Source: Kitasatospora phosalacinea (GTDB lineage: Bacteria > Actinomycetota > Actinomycetes > Streptomycetales > Streptomycetaceae). From it: a stretch of DNA of 64,000 bases. The notes under the pieces are model-generated. The model ran no database searches. It saw only the letters and a program-made list of their open reading frames with translations, and was not told where the DNA came from. The position numbers were made by a program, and so were the translations under genes. Each line of letters opens with the position of its first letter. Within the stretch, counting starts at the first letter, position 1. The stretch covers positions 40,063 to 104,062 of the forward strand of contig NZ_JNWZ01000013.1 of NCBI RefSeq assembly GCF_000716545.1, in the 5' to 3' direction. Of the stretch, positions 1 through 10,311 are shown piece after piece.

Positions 1-54
1 GCTCCCGCTACTCCCCAGGGTGGAGACCGCGTCGTCCCGGTAACGTCGTCCGCC

Positions 55-1059
55 ATGACCTGGATGCGGTGGCGGCCCGCGATCGAACACGCCCTGTACC
101 GGCCGGACGGCGGCTTCTACCGCGGGCCCGAGGGCCCCGCCGGGCACTTCCGCACCTCCGTGCACGCCTCCGCGCTGTTCGCCGGCGCGGTGGCCCGCCT
201 GCTGGCCGGGGTCGACGCGGCGCTCGGCCGGCCGGAGCGGCTGGACTTCGTCGACGTCGGCGCCGGGCGCGGCGAACTCACCCTGGCGGTGCGCGCCCTG
301 CTGCCCGCCCACCTGCGCGCCCGGGTGGACTTCCGGGCGGTGGAGCTGGCCGACCGCCCGGCCGCCCTGCCCGCGGAGGTCGGCTGGTCGGCCGCGCTCC
401 CCACCGGCGTGCGGGGCCTGCTGTTCGCCAACGAGTGGCTGGACAACGTCCCGCTGGAGGTGGCCGAGCGCGGCGCGGACGGGCGGCTGCGGTACGTCGA
501 GGTCGCGCCGGACGGGACGGAGCGGCCGGGCGGGCCGCTGGACGCCGCGGACGGGGAGTGGGCCCGGCGCTGGTGGCCGGACGGGGAGCGGGTCGAGCTG
601 GGCGGGCCCCGGGACGCCGCCTGGGCCGCGGCGGTCGGCGGCCTGGAGCGGGGCCTCGCGGTGGCCGTCGACTACGCCCACCTGCGCGCCGCCCGGCCGC
701 CGTTCGGCACCCTGACCGGGTTCCGGAACGGCCGCGAGTGCGCCCCCGTCCCCGACGGCTCGTGCGACCTGACCGCGCACGTCGCCCTCGACGCGGCGGC
801 CGTGCCCGGGCACCCGGCGCTGCTCGCCACCCAGCGCGAGGCGCTGCGCGCGCTCGGCGTCAGCGGCGCCCGCCCGCCGCTGGCGCTGGCCTCCACCGAC
901 CCGGCGGCCTACCTGCGGGCGCTGTCCGGCGCCGGGGAGGCCGCCGAGCTGACCGATCCGGCCGGGCTCGGCGCGTTCCACTGGCTGGTCCAGGCCGTCC
1001 GCATGCCGGTACCGGACGACCTCGCGGGCCTGCCGGGATGGCAGACTCTCCCCTCGTAG
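55..1059 (+). CDS. MidA/NDUFAF7-family SAM-dependent methyltransferase
   Basis: A 334-residue protein with a class I SAM-binding motif ([10 protein letters not shown], about residues 66-75) and the layout of the MidA/NDUFAF7 family, including a conserved [10 protein letters not shown] segment near residue 125. The best-studied member, NDUFAF7, dimethylates an arginine of the NuoD-type subunit of respiratory complex I. The next gene, 15 bases downstream on the same strand, encodes exactly that type of protein, so a modifying enzyme with its substrate is a reasonable inference. The ATG start lies within the first 60 bases of the window, so its promoter is mostly outside. Confidence 0.85.
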   Translation: MTWMRWRPAIEHALYRPDGGFYRGPEGPAGHFRTSVHASALFAGAVARLLAGVDAALGRPERLDFVDVGAGRGELTLAVRALLPAHLRARVDFRAVELADRPAALPAEVGWSAALPTGVRGLLFANEWLDNVPLEVAERGADGRLRYVEVAPDGTERPGGPLDAADGEWARRWWPDGERVELGGPRDAAWAAAVGGLERGLAVAVDYAHLRAARPPFGTLTGFRNGRECAPVPDGSCDLTAHVALDAAAVPGHPALLATQREALRALGVSGARPPLALASTDPAAYLRALSGAGEAAELTDPAGLGAFHWLVQAVRMPVPDDLAGLPGWQTLPS

Positions 1060-1074
1060 AAGGAGGCGACGGCC

Positions 1075-2238
1075 ATGACGGAGACCACGGTCGGCATCGG
1101 CCCGGGCGCGCAGACGCTGCCCGGCGACGGCGGCAGCACCGACATGGTGCTCAACATCGGCCCCCAGCACCCGTCCACGCACGGCGTGCTGCGCCTGAAG
1201 CTGGTCCTGGACGGCGAGCGGATCACCAGCGCCGAGCCCGTCATCGGCTACATGCACCGCGGCGCGGAGAAGCTCTTCGAGGCCCGCGACTACCGGCAGA
1301 TCATCATGCTGGCCAACCGGCACGACTGGCTGTCCGCGTTCGCCAACGAGCTGGGCGTGGTGCTGGCCGTCGAGCGGATGCTCGGCATGGAGGTGCCCGA
1401 GCGGGCGGTGTGGCTGCGGACGCTGCTGGCCGAGCTCAACCGCGTCCTCAACCACCTGATGTTCCTCGGCTCCTACCCCCTGGAGCTGGGCGGCATCACC
1501 CCGATCTTCCACTCCTTCAACGGCCGCGAGGAGCTCCAGCACGTCCTGGAGGAGGCCTCCGGCGGCCGGATGCACTACATGTTCAACCGGGTCGGCGGCC
1601 TCAAGGAGGACCTCCCGGCCGGCTGGCTCGGCCGGGTCCGCCGGGCGGTCGGCGTGGTGCGCGGGCAGCTGTCGGTCTTCGAGGACCTGGTCCTCGGCAA
1701 CGAGATCTTCCGCGGCCGCACCGCGGGCGTCGGCGTGCTCTCCCGCGAGCACGTCCACGCGTACGGGGTCAGCGGGCCGATCGCCCGGGCCAGCGGCGTC
1801 GACTTCGACCTGCGCCGGGACGAGCCCTACCTCGCGTACGGGGAGCTGCGGGACGTCCTGAAGGTGTCCGTCCGCGAGGAGGGCGACTGCCTGGCCCGGT
1901 TCGAGTGCCTGCTGGAGCAGACCGCCAACGCCCTCGACCTCGCCGACGCGTGCCTCGACCGGCTGGCGGAGCTGCCCGCCGGGCCGGTCAACCTGCGGCT
2001 GCCCAAGGTGCTCAAGGCCCCGGAGGGCGAGACCTACGCCTGGACCGAGAACCCGCTCGGGCTGAACGGCTACTACCTGGTGTCGCGCGGCGAGAAGACG
2101 CCGTGGCGGCTCAAGCTCCGCTCGGCGTCCTTCAACAACGTCCAGGCCCTGACCGAACTGCTGCCGGGGACGCTGGTGGCGGACATGGTGGCGATCCTGG
2201 GGTCGATGTTCTTCGTGGTCGGCGACATCGACAAGTAG
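1075..2238 (+). CDS. NuoD-type NADH-quinone oxidoreductase subunit D paralogue
   Basis: A 387-residue homologue of the 49-kDa (NuoD/NDUFS2) subunit, seen in the N-terminal [17 protein letters not shown] segment, the [11 protein letters not shown] motif around residue 62 and the C-terminal VVGDIDK ending. NuoD forms part of the quinone pocket at the base of the peripheral arm. No other nuo gene lies nearby, so this is probably a second copy outside the main operon. A strong Shine-Dalgarno (GAAGGAGG) precedes the ATG. Arg62 corresponds to the arginine methylated by NDUFAF7 in the human subunit, which fits the upstream methyltransferase. Whether it joins complex I or another quinone-reactive complex cannot be read from sequence. 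Confidence 0.85.
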   Translation: MTETTVGIGPGAQTLPGDGGSTDMVLNIGPQHPSTHGVLRLKLVLDGERITSAEPVIGYMHRGAEKLFEARDYRQIIMLANRHDWLSAFANELGVVLAVERMLGMEVPERAVWLRTLLAELNRVLNHLMFLGSYPLELGGITPIFHSFNGREELQHVLEEASGGRMHYMFNRVGGLKEDLPAGWLGRVRRAVGVVRGQLSVFEDLVLGNEIFRGRTAGVGVLSREHVHAYGVSGPIARASGVDFDLRRDEPYLAYGELRDVLKVSVREEGDCLARFECLLEQTANALDLADACLDRLAELPAGPVNLRLPKVLKAPEGETYAWTENPLGLNGYYLVSRGEKTPWRLKLRSASFNNVQALTELLPGTLVADMVAILGSMFFVVGDIDK

Positions 2239-2258
2239 GACCGGCCCCCGCCCGCCCC

Positions 2259-3128
2259 CTACTGGTCCGCCGGGTGCGGGGCCAGGCGGGTGTCGTGGGC
2301 CTTGCAGAGGGCGACGAGCTGGTCGTACGCGGCGGGGCCCATGAGCTCGGTGAGTTCGGGGCGGTAGGAGACGTAGACCGGGTCGGGGGCGTTGTGGGCC
2401 TCGGGGGAGCCGGTGCACCACCAGTGGAGGTCGTGGCCGCCGGGGCCCCAGCCGCGGCGGTCGTACTCGCCGATGGAGACCTGGAGGTAGCGGGTGTCGT
2501 CGGGGCGGTCGATCCAGTCGTAGGTGCGGCGGACCGGCAGCTGCCAGCAGACGTCGGGCTTGGTCTCCAGCGGCTCCAGGCCCTCGCGCAGGGCGAGCAC
2601 GTGCAGGGCGCAGCCGGCGCCGCCGGGGAAGCCGGGGCTGTTGAGGAACAGGCAGGCGCCGTTGACGCGGCGGGTCTGCCGGTCGCCGTCCTCGTCGAAC
2701 ATGGTGATGCCGCCGTCGCGGCGGATCCGGCCCTTGGCGTCGGTGCCCTCGGCGTGGTGCTCCCAGATGTCGGGGGTGAGCCGGGCGGCGTGCCCGGCGA
2801 CGCGCTGCTCGTCGTCCTCGTCGGAGTAGTGGGCGCCGAGGGTGCAGCAGCCGTCGGAGGCGCCGCGGCCGGGCTGGATGCCGTGGCAGCCCTTGCCGAA
2901 GATGCAGCCCCAGCGGGAGGTGAGCCAGGTGAGGTCGCAGCGGAACACCTGGTCCTCGTCGGCGGGGTCGGTGAACTCGACCCAGGCGCGCGGGAAGTCG
3001 AGGGCGACCTCGCGGACGGTGGGCATCGCCAGGTCGACGACCGGACCCTTGGGGCCGGTGCCCTTGGTGCCGGTGCCCTTGGCGGGCTTCTTGGTCTTCT
3101 TGTTCTTGGTGCTGTCAGCAGGTGCCAC
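2259..3128 (-). CDS. cysteine-rich conserved actinobacterial protein
   Basis: A 289-residue protein with a Lys/Thr/Gly-rich N-terminus (about residues 8-30) and conserved cysteines at about 64, 75, 81, 94, 95, 159, 173 and 194. The spacing, ending in a CALHVLAL segment and a C-W-Q-L-P motif, resembles the YkgJ/DUF3109 class of presumed metal- or Fe-S-binding proteins. It has no signal peptide or membrane segment. The start is GTG. It converges on the NuoD paralogue with only 20 bases between stops. Function unknown; the family assignment is from pattern only. Confidence 0.7.
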   Translation of the reverse strand: MAPADSTKNKKTKKPAKGTGTKGTGPKGPVVDLAMPTVREVALDFPRAWVEFTDPADEDQVFRCDLTWLTSRWGCIFGKGCHGIQPGRGASDGCCTLGAHYSDEDDEQRVAGHAARLTPDIWEHHAEGTDAKGRIRRDGGITMFDEDGDRQTRRVNGACLFLNSPGFPGGAGCALHVLALREGLEPLETKPDVCWQLPVRRTYDWIDRPDDTRYLQVSIGEYDRRGWGPGGHDLHWWCTGSPEAHNAPDPVYVSYRPELTELMGPAAYDQLVALCKAHDTRLAPHPADQ

Positions 3129-3349
3129 CCGGTAAGGGTAGGGCCTGGACGGGGCGGTCCGGGGTGCGGCGGCGCGGCTTTGCCGGTGGTTCGTGCCGTT
3201 CGGTGCCGGTTGCGCCCGTTTCGAGTGGGTGGCGATGGTGAAACGGCTGTGAAAAGGGCCGCAGGCCGGTCGGCGCCGGCCGACAGTGGTCCTAGGATGG
3301 CTCAGCCGGTAGAGCGGGCGCAGGGCGCCCTTGCACGGGGGAGTGCACA

Positions 3350-3694
3350 GTGGGCGACGAGGTCGTCATCCGGTCGTGGGAACTCCACGGCGAGGGGCGC
3401 GAGTTCGAGAGGATCTCGGACGAGTTCGGCAAGGCGGCGAAGCAGCTGGAGAGCGGGCTGGCGGGGCTGGGCGCCCCGTGGGGCTCGGACGAGCCCGGCA
3501 CGCCGTTCGGCACCGCGTACGGCGAGGCCCGGGAGGGCGCGCTGGGCGGGCTGCAGGGGCTGTCCGAGCGGCTGGGCCGGATCGGGCAGGGGCTGCACAC
3601 CATGGCGGACAACCTGGACCGCACCGATCAGGACGTCAGCGCGGACTTCAACGCGCCTTCGCTGAACCACCCGACCGCAACCGGCCGGGCCTGA
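3350..3694 (+). CDS. WXG100/EspC-like small helical protein
   Basis: A 114-residue, predicted mostly alpha-helical protein without signal peptide. It carries a [17 protein letters not shown] turn between two amphipathic helices, the arrangement of ESX/type VII-associated small proteins of actinomycetes. The start is GTG at 3350 behind GGGGGAG. It is followed after 65 bases by a large toxin gene, so it may be a secretion partner or helical chaperone of that toxin. A possible -10 (TAGGAT, near 3293) lies upstream. The family assignment is by pattern; the WXG motif itself is not canonical. Confidence 0.65.
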   Translation: MGDEVVIRSWELHGEGREFERISDEFGKAAKQLESGLAGLGAPWGSDEPGTPFGTAYGEAREGALGGLQGLSERLGRIGQGLHTMADNLDRTDQDVSADFNAPSLNHPTATGRA

Positions 3695-3759
3695 ACCGGA
3701 GTCAGACCAGGCGGCGGGCGGCTGCGCGCGCCGAGCCGTACCACCCGAAGGGGGAGCAC

Positions 3760-6700
3760 GTGTCCAGGAACCTGCCGGAGGAACTCGCCCCCGCGCTGGC
3801 GCGCACCGGCCACGCGTGGCCGCAGGCGGACGAGGACGGACTGCGCCGGGCGGCGGCCCTGTGGCGGGAGTTCGGCTCGGAGGCGGACGCCCTGGTCGCC
3901 CGGGGCACCGCCTCGGCGCAGCGGGTCTCGGGCGAGAACAAGGGCCGGGCGGTGGACGCGTTCGCCGAGCACTGGCGGCAGTTCAGCGGCGGCGGGCGCG
4001 GCCAGCTGGACGACGCCTCGGCGGCCGCCGCGCTGGTGGCCGCCGCGCTGGACAAGGCGGCCGGGGTCGCCGACCAGGTGAAGTCCGAGATCGTCGCGGT
4101 GCTCACCGAGCTGACCGAGAAGATCCGGGCGGCGGACGCCGCCGAGGCCGCGGCCAAGGCGGACATCGCCCAGGCCGGCAAGCAGATGACCACCGGGCTG
4201 GGCGGGCTGGTGACCGGCGCGGTCGGCGCGGTCGTCGGCGCGGCGAAGGAAGTCACCGCCGAGGCCGAGGAGTTGGCCGCGGTCGAGCACGCCAGGACGA
4301 AGATCGGCCAGCTGCTGGAGCGGCTCGGCCGGGACATGGGCGAGGCCGCGAAGTCGCTGGCCGGGGAGCCGCCGCTGGTGGCGCTGGAGCGGATCTCCCA
4401 GTCCGACGGGCGGGGCCTGCACGGCGAGGGCCGGGAGTCCTCGGTGGCGGGCCGCTCCGGGCAGGTCACCGGGGCGCTGGCGGTGGCCGGGGTGGCCCGC
4501 TCGGTGGAGGTGGCCGACGTGGCCGGCGTGCACGCCGAGCTGAAGGCCGACGGCACGGTGCGCACCGACCGGCACGGCAACCCGGTGCTGGTCGGCGAGG
4601 ACGGCCAGCGGATCAAGGGCGTCGAGGGCCTGACGGTCCAGCAGGGCGAGGACGGCACCCAGCAGCTGGTGACCAAGGACGGCGTCCCGGTCAGCGGCGT
4701 GGCGATGGGCTCCGACGGCAAGCCGCTGCTCGGCTCCGACGGCAAGCCGCTGCTGGTCGGCCTGACCGGCGCGCTGGTCGGCACCGGCATCACGCTCGCG
4801 CTCGGCCACAGCGGCAAGCTCCAGCTCGGCGACGACGGCCACCCGGTGATGCTGACCGCCGACGGCACCCAGGTCTCCGGCCTGGTCGCCGACGCCCAGG
4901 GCCACCTGCTGGCGGACACCGACGGCCACCCGGTCACGGTCGACGCCTCGGGCCGGGCGGCCGCCCCGGGCGGGCAGATCGTCCAGTTCGGCGCGGACGG
5001 CCGTCCGCTCGACCTGCTCGGCTCCGACGGCAAGCCGGTCCCCGTCCCGGACGGGCAGCAGGGCGGCGGCCACGGGCACGGCGGCGGCCAGAACGGCGCG
5101 AACCTGCCGGGCGGCCCCTCGAACGCGTCCGGGCACGGCGGCGGGCAGAACGGCTCGATCCTGCTGGGCGACGGCGGCCTGCTGGGCGACGGCGGACCGG
5201 TGGACCGCACGGTCCAGAAGGCCACCGCCCCGCTGGACGCGGTGGCGCAGAGCGCGCCGGCCGGCGGCTCGCAGCACGGCCCGGCCGACAGCGGCGGGTA
5301 CCGGGGCGGCGGTGGCGGCGGCTACCAGGGCGGCTCCGGCGGCTCGCACGCCCCCTCGTACGGCGGCGGCTCGGCCGCGGCCTCGTACGGCACCCCGTCC
5401 TACGGCGGCTCCTACAGCGGCCCGTCCGGCGGCTCCTACCAGGACTCCGGGAACGACTACGTCGCGCCGGTGCGCGGGCCGCTGTCGGTGCACGTCGACT
5501 CGGTGGCGGCGCCGCCCGCGCCGACCGTCCCGCCGGTGGTGAGCGGCGGCGACGTCTGGTCGTCCGGCGGCGGCGGCGGTGGCGGCGGCGTCCGGCACGC
5601 CGCGGACCCGGGCTCGTCCTTCGGCGGCTCGTCGTCCTCCGGCGGCTCCTCCTTCCAGCTCGGCCCGGTCGGCGGCGGCTCCGCCGGACCGGTCGGCGGC
5701 AGCATCCCGACGGGCGCGCCCGTGGCGGGCGCCCCGGTGTTCGGCACCGCCCCGGTGGGCGGGCCGGTCGGGGCGGCCCCCGGCGCGGCGGCGGGCGTCC
5801 CCGGCGCCCCCGGTGCGGCCGGCGCGCCCGTCCCGGTGACCGGCCCGGTGCCGGGCGCGACGGGCGCGGGCGCCACCGCTCCCGGTGCGGCCGGCGGCTC
5901 GGCCGCGGTGATCGGCGTCGGCCAGCACCCGGTCGGCGGCCGGCCGGTGGCGACCGGCCCGGTGCCGCCCGCGGGCGGCGGCGGGATCGGCCAGCAGACG
6001 CCCGGCGGCCCGGTGCGCGGCTACGAGCCGCCGGTGGACGTCCGGCGCCAGTCCGGCACCGACGAGCAGGTCCTGCCGGTGAACCCCGGCCAGGCGTCCG
6101 CGGCCTGGCTGGTGATCGCCAGCGGGCGGCGCGGCGGCGTGGCCGGCCCGCTGCCGGCCGGCGAGCGCGAGCGCGTCCTCGCCGACGGCCGCCCGTACGG
6201 CCTGCCCGGCGGGCTCGGCCCGGTCGACCCGGCGCACCAGGCCGAGGCGGTGCGCCGCACCCCGGTGCCCGAGCCGGACCCGATGGTCGGCGAGTGGATC
6301 GAGGTGCTCAACGGCGGCGGCCCCGCCGAGAGCGGGCGCGCCAACAACTGCGTGGACGTGTCGCTGTCCGCCGTGGACACCCTCGGCGGGGTGCCGACCT
6401 GCGCCGCGCCCCGGCTGCCCGACGGCCCGGCCGGCGAGCGCGGCGGCCGGGACCGCGCCGAACTCGAACTCGGCACCCGCTTCCTCGACCTCGGCGACGG
6501 CGCCGACGCCCACGGCAGGCTCGGCCAAGCCCTGCTCGCCCACGGCACCGGCACCCGCGCGGTGCTGCTCACCGTCGACGCGTTCGGCCGCTCGCACACC
6601 TGGAACGCCGTCAACCACAAGGGCGTGCTCAGCTACCTGGACCACCAGACCGGCTACGCCGCGCCCACCCCGCTCTACCCGGCCGACCACGGCCTGTGGG

Positions 6701-6987
6701 CGATCGCGGTGGACGCCGCCGACCGGCCGATCGACCTGACCGCGCCGCTGCCCGCCACCGTCGCCGTCCCGGCGCGCGCCGCCGGGGACGGGCCGGCGGC
6801 CGACCCGGTGCCCGAGCCGGCCCCGGTCGGCGCGGGCGGCGCGGGCGGCCCGGCCGCCGAGGGCGCCGCAGGCGCCGGGGCCGCCGGTGAGGCGGGGCGG
6901 GCCGGGGCCGCCGGGGAGGGCGCCGCCGTGCCGCCGCGCTCCCGGCTCACCATCCACCGCGCCACCACCGGGAGCACCAGCCGATGA
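3760..6987 (+). CDS. polymorphic toxin with C-terminal glutamine-deamidase (papain-fold) domain
   Basis: A 1075-residue protein in three parts. Residues 1-200 are helical and WXG/LXG-like. Residues 250-840 form a low-complexity stalk with GSDGKPLL-type repeats followed by Gly/Ser- and Pro/Ala-rich stretches. The C-terminal 220 residues match the 'toxin glutamine deamidase' papain-like fold, with a likely triad of Cys864 (NNCVDVSLS), His946 (SHTWNAVN) and Asp961 (YLDHQTG). Such domains deamidate glutamines of target proteins after delivery to rival cells. GTG 3760 is chosen because GGGGAG precedes it and the helical domain begins there. The next gene overlaps its stop, as expected for immunity. 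There is no signal peptide, consistent with type VII export. Confidence 0.8.
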   Translation: MSRNLPEELAPALARTGHAWPQADEDGLRRAAALWREFGSEADALVARGTASAQRVSGENKGRAVDAFAEHWRQFSGGGRGQLDDASAAAALVAAALDKAAGVADQVKSEIVAVLTELTEKIRAADAAEAAAKADIAQAGKQMTTGLGGLVTGAVGAVVGAAKEVTAEAEELAAVEHARTKIGQLLERLGRDMGEAAKSLAGEPPLVALERISQSDGRGLHGEGRESSVAGRSGQVTGALAVAGVARSVEVADVAGVHAELKADGTVRTDRHGNPVLVGEDGQRIKGVEGLTVQQGEDGTQQLVTKDGVPVSGVAMGSDGKPLLGSDGKPLLVGLTGALVGTGITLALGHSGKLQLGDDGHPVMLTADGTQVSGLVADAQGHLLADTDGHPVTVDASGRAAAPGGQIVQFGADGRPLDLLGSDGKPVPVPDGQQGGGHGHGGGQNGANLPGGPSNASGHGGGQNGSILLGDGGLLGDGGPVDRTVQKATAPLDAVAQSAPAGGSQHGPADSGGYRGGGGGGYQGGSGGSHAPSYGGGSAAASYGTPSYGGSYSGPSGGSYQDSGNDYVAPVRGPLSVHVDSVAAPPAPTVPPVVSGGDVWSSGGGGGGGGVRHAADPGSSFGGSSSSGGSSFQLGPVGGGSAGPVGGSIPTGAPVAGAPVFGTAPVGGPVGAAPGAAAGVPGAPGAAGAPVPVTGPVPGATGAGATAPGAAGGSAAVIGVGQHPVGGRPVATGPVPPAGGGGIGQQTPGGPVRGYEPPVDVRRQSGTDEQVLPVNPGQASAAWLVIASGRRGGVAGPLPAGERERVLADGRPYGLPGGLGPVDPAHQAEAVRRTPVPEPDPMVGEWIEVLNGGGPAESGRANNCVDVSLSAVDTLGGVPTCAAPRLPDGPAGERGGRDRAELELGTRFLDLGDGADAHGRLGQALLAHGTGTRAVLLTVDAFGRSHTWNAVNHKGVLSYLDHQTGYAAPTPLYPADHGLWAIAVDAADRPIDLTAPLPATVAVPARAAGDGPAADPVPEPAPVGAGGAGGPAAEGAAGAGAAGEAGRAGAAGEGAAVPPRSRLTIHRATTGSTSR
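4708..4755 (+). repeat. tandem 24-bp repeat inside the toxin stalk
   Basis: Two adjacent 24-base units encode GSDGKPLL twice in the stalk of the toxin gene and differ only at the last base. A third, diverged copy of the peptide motif (GSDGKPV) occurs near 5020-5040. The repeat keeps the reading frame, so copy-number change would alter stalk length only. Confidence 0.8.
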
Positions 6988-8261
6988 TCACCCGCGAGCA
7001 GGCCCTCGCCACCGCCCACCGCTGGGTCAACGGCGACCTCCCGCAGGAGGGGGCGCGGCCTGTCAGGTGCCACGAGTTCGACCTCGGCTGGGTGCTCTGG
7101 CCGGAGCCCGCGCCCCTCCTCACCGACCCGCTCACCGGCGCCCGCCGCGCCCCCGAGGAGATCGGCGCGGCCTGCGCCGTCGTCGACCGGGCCACCGGCG
7201 AACTCGTCGTCTACCCGTCCGTCCCGGTGCCGGTGGTCGAGCAGCTGCACCGCGACCGCCTCGGCGCCGGCAGCCACGACCCGGACCGGCCGCCGGTCAC
7301 CGGCCCCGGCACCCGGGCCACCCTCAGCTACCGGGACGACCAGGACCGGCCGCGGTCCCTCACCGTCCACTCCGCGCACGGGCTGCCGCACCCGGCCCTG
7401 CGCGCCCGGGAGCAGCTCGCCGAGCAGGGCGTCCCGGCCGAGAACCTGATCGCGCTCCGCACCGACCTGCGCCTGTCGATGCTCCCCGGCAGCTACTCCG
7501 AGCTGGCCGTCGCCGAGCGGCTCCCCGGCGTCCGGCTGGAGTTCGAGCAGCCGTACGGGCCGCGCCACGACCACCGGGCGGCCGCCGTGCGGGCCCTGGT
7601 GGCCCGCACCCGCAGCGGCTACAACCGGGTGCCGTTCCCGACCTCGGTGCCGCCCGCCCAGCCCGAGGACGAGACCGGCCTCGGCAAGCGGCTGGCCGCG
7701 CTGTTCGGCGAGGACGGCGTGCGCCGCTTCGAGCAGGCCGAGACGCTCGCCGCCGACCTGCCCGAGACCGCCGCCCGCCCGCTGCGGCACAGCGGCCTGC
7801 CGCGCGAGGTCCCCGGCTTCTTCACCCTGTACCTGCCCGAGGCCGACGGCATCGCCGAGCAGGCCGGTCCGCCGCTGCCCGACCTCACCGAGCGCCTCGC
7901 CGCCCTCGGCCGCGGCCGCCGGGCCACCGCCGCCGCCCGGGCCGCGCTGCTCGGCCAGCGCGTGATCGGCACCGACGGCTGGGCGCTGCTGACCGTCGAC
8001 GCCGCCCAGGGCAGGGTCCGCGCCGTCGACCCCGACACCTGCGAGGCCCGCTACTGCAATGCCGACCTCACCGCCTTCACCCGCTGCCTGGCCCTGCTCG
8101 CCGAACGCCGGCCCGCCCTGCGCGGCCTCCCGCCCGAGCAGGCCGGGCCCGCCGTCGCCGAGTTCCAGTGGGCGCTGGCCGGGCTCGACCGCACCGCGCT
8201 GCGCGACCCGGAGAACTGGTGGGCCGTCATCGTCGAGCAGCTCTGGGACGGCATGCTGTGA
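6984..8261 (+). CDS. multidomain immunity-type protein (YrhB/Imm35-like, degenerate deaminase-like, SUKH-like)
   Basis: A 425-residue soluble protein whose ATG overlaps the toxin stop by four bases. The N-terminus ([14 protein letters not shown], about residues 3-90) resembles the YrhB/Imm35 class of immunity domains. The middle (about 125-205) resembles the nucleic-acid deaminase domain of polymorphic systems, but the places where active members carry PC and GGYC motifs read RLS and GSYS, so zinc-binding cysteines appear lost. The C-terminal 200 residues resemble SUKH-4 immunity proteins ([11 protein letters not shown], then [14 protein letters not shown]). It probably protects against the upstream toxin. 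Domain calls are from pattern memory; the tight coupling is seen directly. Confidence 0.6.
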   Translation: MITREQALATAHRWVNGDLPQEGARPVRCHEFDLGWVLWPEPAPLLTDPLTGARRAPEEIGAACAVVDRATGELVVYPSVPVPVVEQLHRDRLGAGSHDPDRPPVTGPGTRATLSYRDDQDRPRSLTVHSAHGLPHPALRAREQLAEQGVPAENLIALRTDLRLSMLPGSYSELAVAERLPGVRLEFEQPYGPRHDHRAAAVRALVARTRSGYNRVPFPTSVPPAQPEDETGLGKRLAALFGEDGVRRFEQAETLAADLPETAARPLRHSGLPREVPGFFTLYLPEADGIAEQAGPPLPDLTERLAALGRGRRATAAARAALLGQRVIGTDGWALLTVDAAQGRVRAVDPDTCEARYCNADLTAFTRCLALLAERRPALRGLPPEQAGPAVAEFQWALAGLDRTALRDPENWWAVIVEQLWDGML

Positions 8262-8310
8262 CCCCGCCCGCACCCCTGGCGGTCACCGGGCTGGGCTAGG
8301 TTGGACGGTC

Positions 8311-9264
8311 ATGCGACTCGGTGTGCTCGACGTAGGCTCCAACACCGTCCACTTCCTCGTGGTGGACGCCCACCCCGGCGCGGCCCCGCTGCCCGCCTAC
8401 TCCCACAAGGCCGAACTGCGCCTCGCCGAGCTGCTGGAGGAGGACGGGTCGATCAGCGGGGCGGGCGTCGAGCGCCTGGTCTCCATGGTCGCCACCTCGC
8501 TCCGGGTCGCCGAGGACAAGGGCGTCGTCGACCTGCTGCCGTTCGCCACCTCCGCCGTCCGGGAGGCCGCCAACGGCGAGGAGGTGCTGCGCCGGGTCGA
8601 GGACGAGACCGGCGTCGCGCTCACCGTCCTGTCCGGCCAGGACGAGGCCCGGCTGACCTTCCTGGCGGTGCGCCGCTGGTTCGGCTGGTCCTCCGGGCGG
8701 CTGCTCAACCTCGACATCGGCGGCGGCTCGCTGGAGATCGCCTGCGGCATCGACGAGCAGCCCGCCGTCGCCGCCTCCCTCCCGCTCGGCGCCGGCCGCC
8801 TCACCTCCCGCCTGCCCGGCGAGGTCGCCGACCCGGGCGACCTGCGCGAACTGCGGCGGCACATCCGCGCCGAGATCGCCGGGGCGGTCGGCGAGATCGC
8901 CCGGCTCGGGCCGCCGGACCACGCCGTCGCCACCTCCAAGACCTTCAAGCAGCTCGCCCGGATGACCGGCGCCGCCCCCGAGGGCGCGGGCGTCCGCGTC
9001 CCCCGCAAGCTCACCCGCTCCGGGCTCTCCGCGTGGCTGCCCCGCCTCGCCGCGATGACGCCCGCCGAACGCGCCCGGATCCCCGGCGTCTCGCTCGGCC
9101 GCGCCCGCCAGCTGCTGGCCGGCGCGCTGGTCGCCGACGCGGCGATGGACCTCTTCGGCCTGGAGGAGCTGGACATCTGCCCGTGGGCCCTGCGCGAGGG
9201 GATCATCCTGCGGCGGCTGGACGCGATGGACGGGCACGAGGGCCGCGTCGCCATCGGGGCGTAG
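8311..9264 (+). CDS. Ppx/GppA-family phosphatase
   Basis: A 317-residue member of the exopolyphosphatase/pppGpp phosphatase family, which acts on polyphosphate or guanosine pentaphosphate. It shows the two phosphate-binding loops of the actin-like ATPase fold, [13 protein letters not shown] at the N-terminus and [12 protein letters not shown] at about 135-144. It lacks the HD-type C-terminal extension of long Ppx enzymes, as is usual for the actinobacterial Ppx1/Ppx2 type. ATG 8311 is chosen because the glycine loop begins five residues in. The substrate cannot be fixed from sequence. Confidence 0.85.
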   Translation: MRLGVLDVGSNTVHFLVVDAHPGAAPLPAYSHKAELRLAELLEEDGSISGAGVERLVSMVATSLRVAEDKGVVDLLPFATSAVREAANGEEVLRRVEDETGVALTVLSGQDEARLTFLAVRRWFGWSSGRLLNLDIGGGSLEIACGIDEQPAVAASLPLGAGRLTSRLPGEVADPGDLRELRRHIRAEIAGAVGEIARLGPPDHAVATSKTFKQLARMTGAAPEGAGVRVPRKLTRSGLSAWLPRLAAMTPAERARIPGVSLGRARQLLAGALVADAAMDLFGLEELDICPWALREGIILRRLDAMDGHEGRVAIGA

Positions 9265-9326
9265 GCGACGGGCGCCCCGGCTCCGTGCCGGCATGGTTTC
9301 GCGACGAGTGTCCTAGTCTGGTTCGC

Positions 9327-10253
9327 GTGGCGGATTCGGCGGACGAGCGACGGTCGAGGCGCGGCCCCCTGCCGCTGAAGGCGGCGCGGGCCGCCAGGGC
9401 GGCGCGGCGGAAGCTGGACCGGCCGGTGCTGCCGCCGCCGCACCCGGCGCTGCACGTGCCGGACACGAAGGTCGCGCTGTCGACCGCCTCGGTGTACCCG
9501 TCGACCACGGAGACGGCGTTCGAGCTGGCCGCGCGGCTGGGCTACGACGGCGTCGAGGTGATGGTCTGGAACGACCCGGTGAGCCAGGACGTGGAGGCGC
9601 TGCGGCGGCTCTCGGACCGGCACGGGGTGCCGGTCCTCGCGGTGCACGCGCCGTGCCTGCTGATCACCCAGCGGGTGTGGTCGACGGACCCGTGGACGAA
9701 GCTGGTGCGGGCCCGGAAGGCGGCCGAGCGGCTGGGGGCGGACACCGTGGTGGTGCACCCGCCGTTCCGCTGGCAGCGGCAGTACGCCAAGGAGTTCGTG
9801 GCGGGGGTGAACCGGATGGCGGGGGAGACGGACGTCCGGTTCGCGGTGGAGAACATGTACCCGTGGCGCTACCGGGACCGCGAGGTGCTGGCGTACGCGC
9901 CGGGGTGGGACGTCACGGACGAGGCGTACCGGCACTTCACCGTGGACCTGTCGCACGCGGCGACGTCCAGGACGGACGCGTTCGAGCTGGTGGACCGGAT
10001 GGGCGACCGGCTGGCGCACGTGCACCTGGCGGACGGGTCCGGGTCGGGGAAGGACGAGCACCTGATCCCGGGGCGCGGCAAGCAGCCGTGCGCCCAGCTG
10101 CTGGAGCGCCTGGCCCGCACCGGGTTCGACGGGCACGTGGTGCTGGAGGTGAACACCCGCAAGTCGGGCGGCCCGCAGGAGCGGGAGGCGGACCTGGCGG
10201 AGGCACTGGCGTTCACCAGGCTGCACCTGGCGACCGCCCGGCCGGGGAACTGA
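9327..10253 (+). CDS. sugar phosphate isomerase/epimerase (AP endonuclease 2-like TIM barrel)
   Basis: A 308-residue protein. After a basic N-terminal 45 residues it has the xylose-isomerase-like TIM barrel ([30 protein letters not shown]), with metal-ligand candidates in [21 protein letters not shown] and HVHLADGSG. The family includes isomerases and epimerases of unknown sugar substrates. The start is GTG at 9327. It follows the Ppx/GppA gene after 62 bases on the same strand, so the two may be co-transcribed. Confidence 0.8.
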   Translation: MADSADERRSRRGPLPLKAARAARAARRKLDRPVLPPPHPALHVPDTKVALSTASVYPSTTETAFELAARLGYDGVEVMVWNDPVSQDVEALRRLSDRHGVPVLAVHAPCLLITQRVWSTDPWTKLVRARKAAERLGADTVVVHPPFRWQRQYAKEFVAGVNRMAGETDVRFAVENMYPWRYRDREVLAYAPGWDVTDEAYRHFTVDLSHAATSRTDAFELVDRMGDRLAHVHLADGSGSGKDEHLIPGRGKQPCAQLLERLARTGFDGHVVLEVNTRKSGGPQEREADLAEALAFTRLHLATARPGN

Positions 10254-10311
10254 CGGGCCGTCGGCCCGCAAATCCGGTGCACGGAAGGCCCGTTGACCAT
10301 AGGGTCGGGGC

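Noticed and set aside
3628..6957. Very long open frame on the minus strand opposite the toxin gene
   Set aside because: It is a GC-rich shadow: composition is Arg/Ala/Gly only, with no domain, while the plus strand carries clear catalytic motifs.
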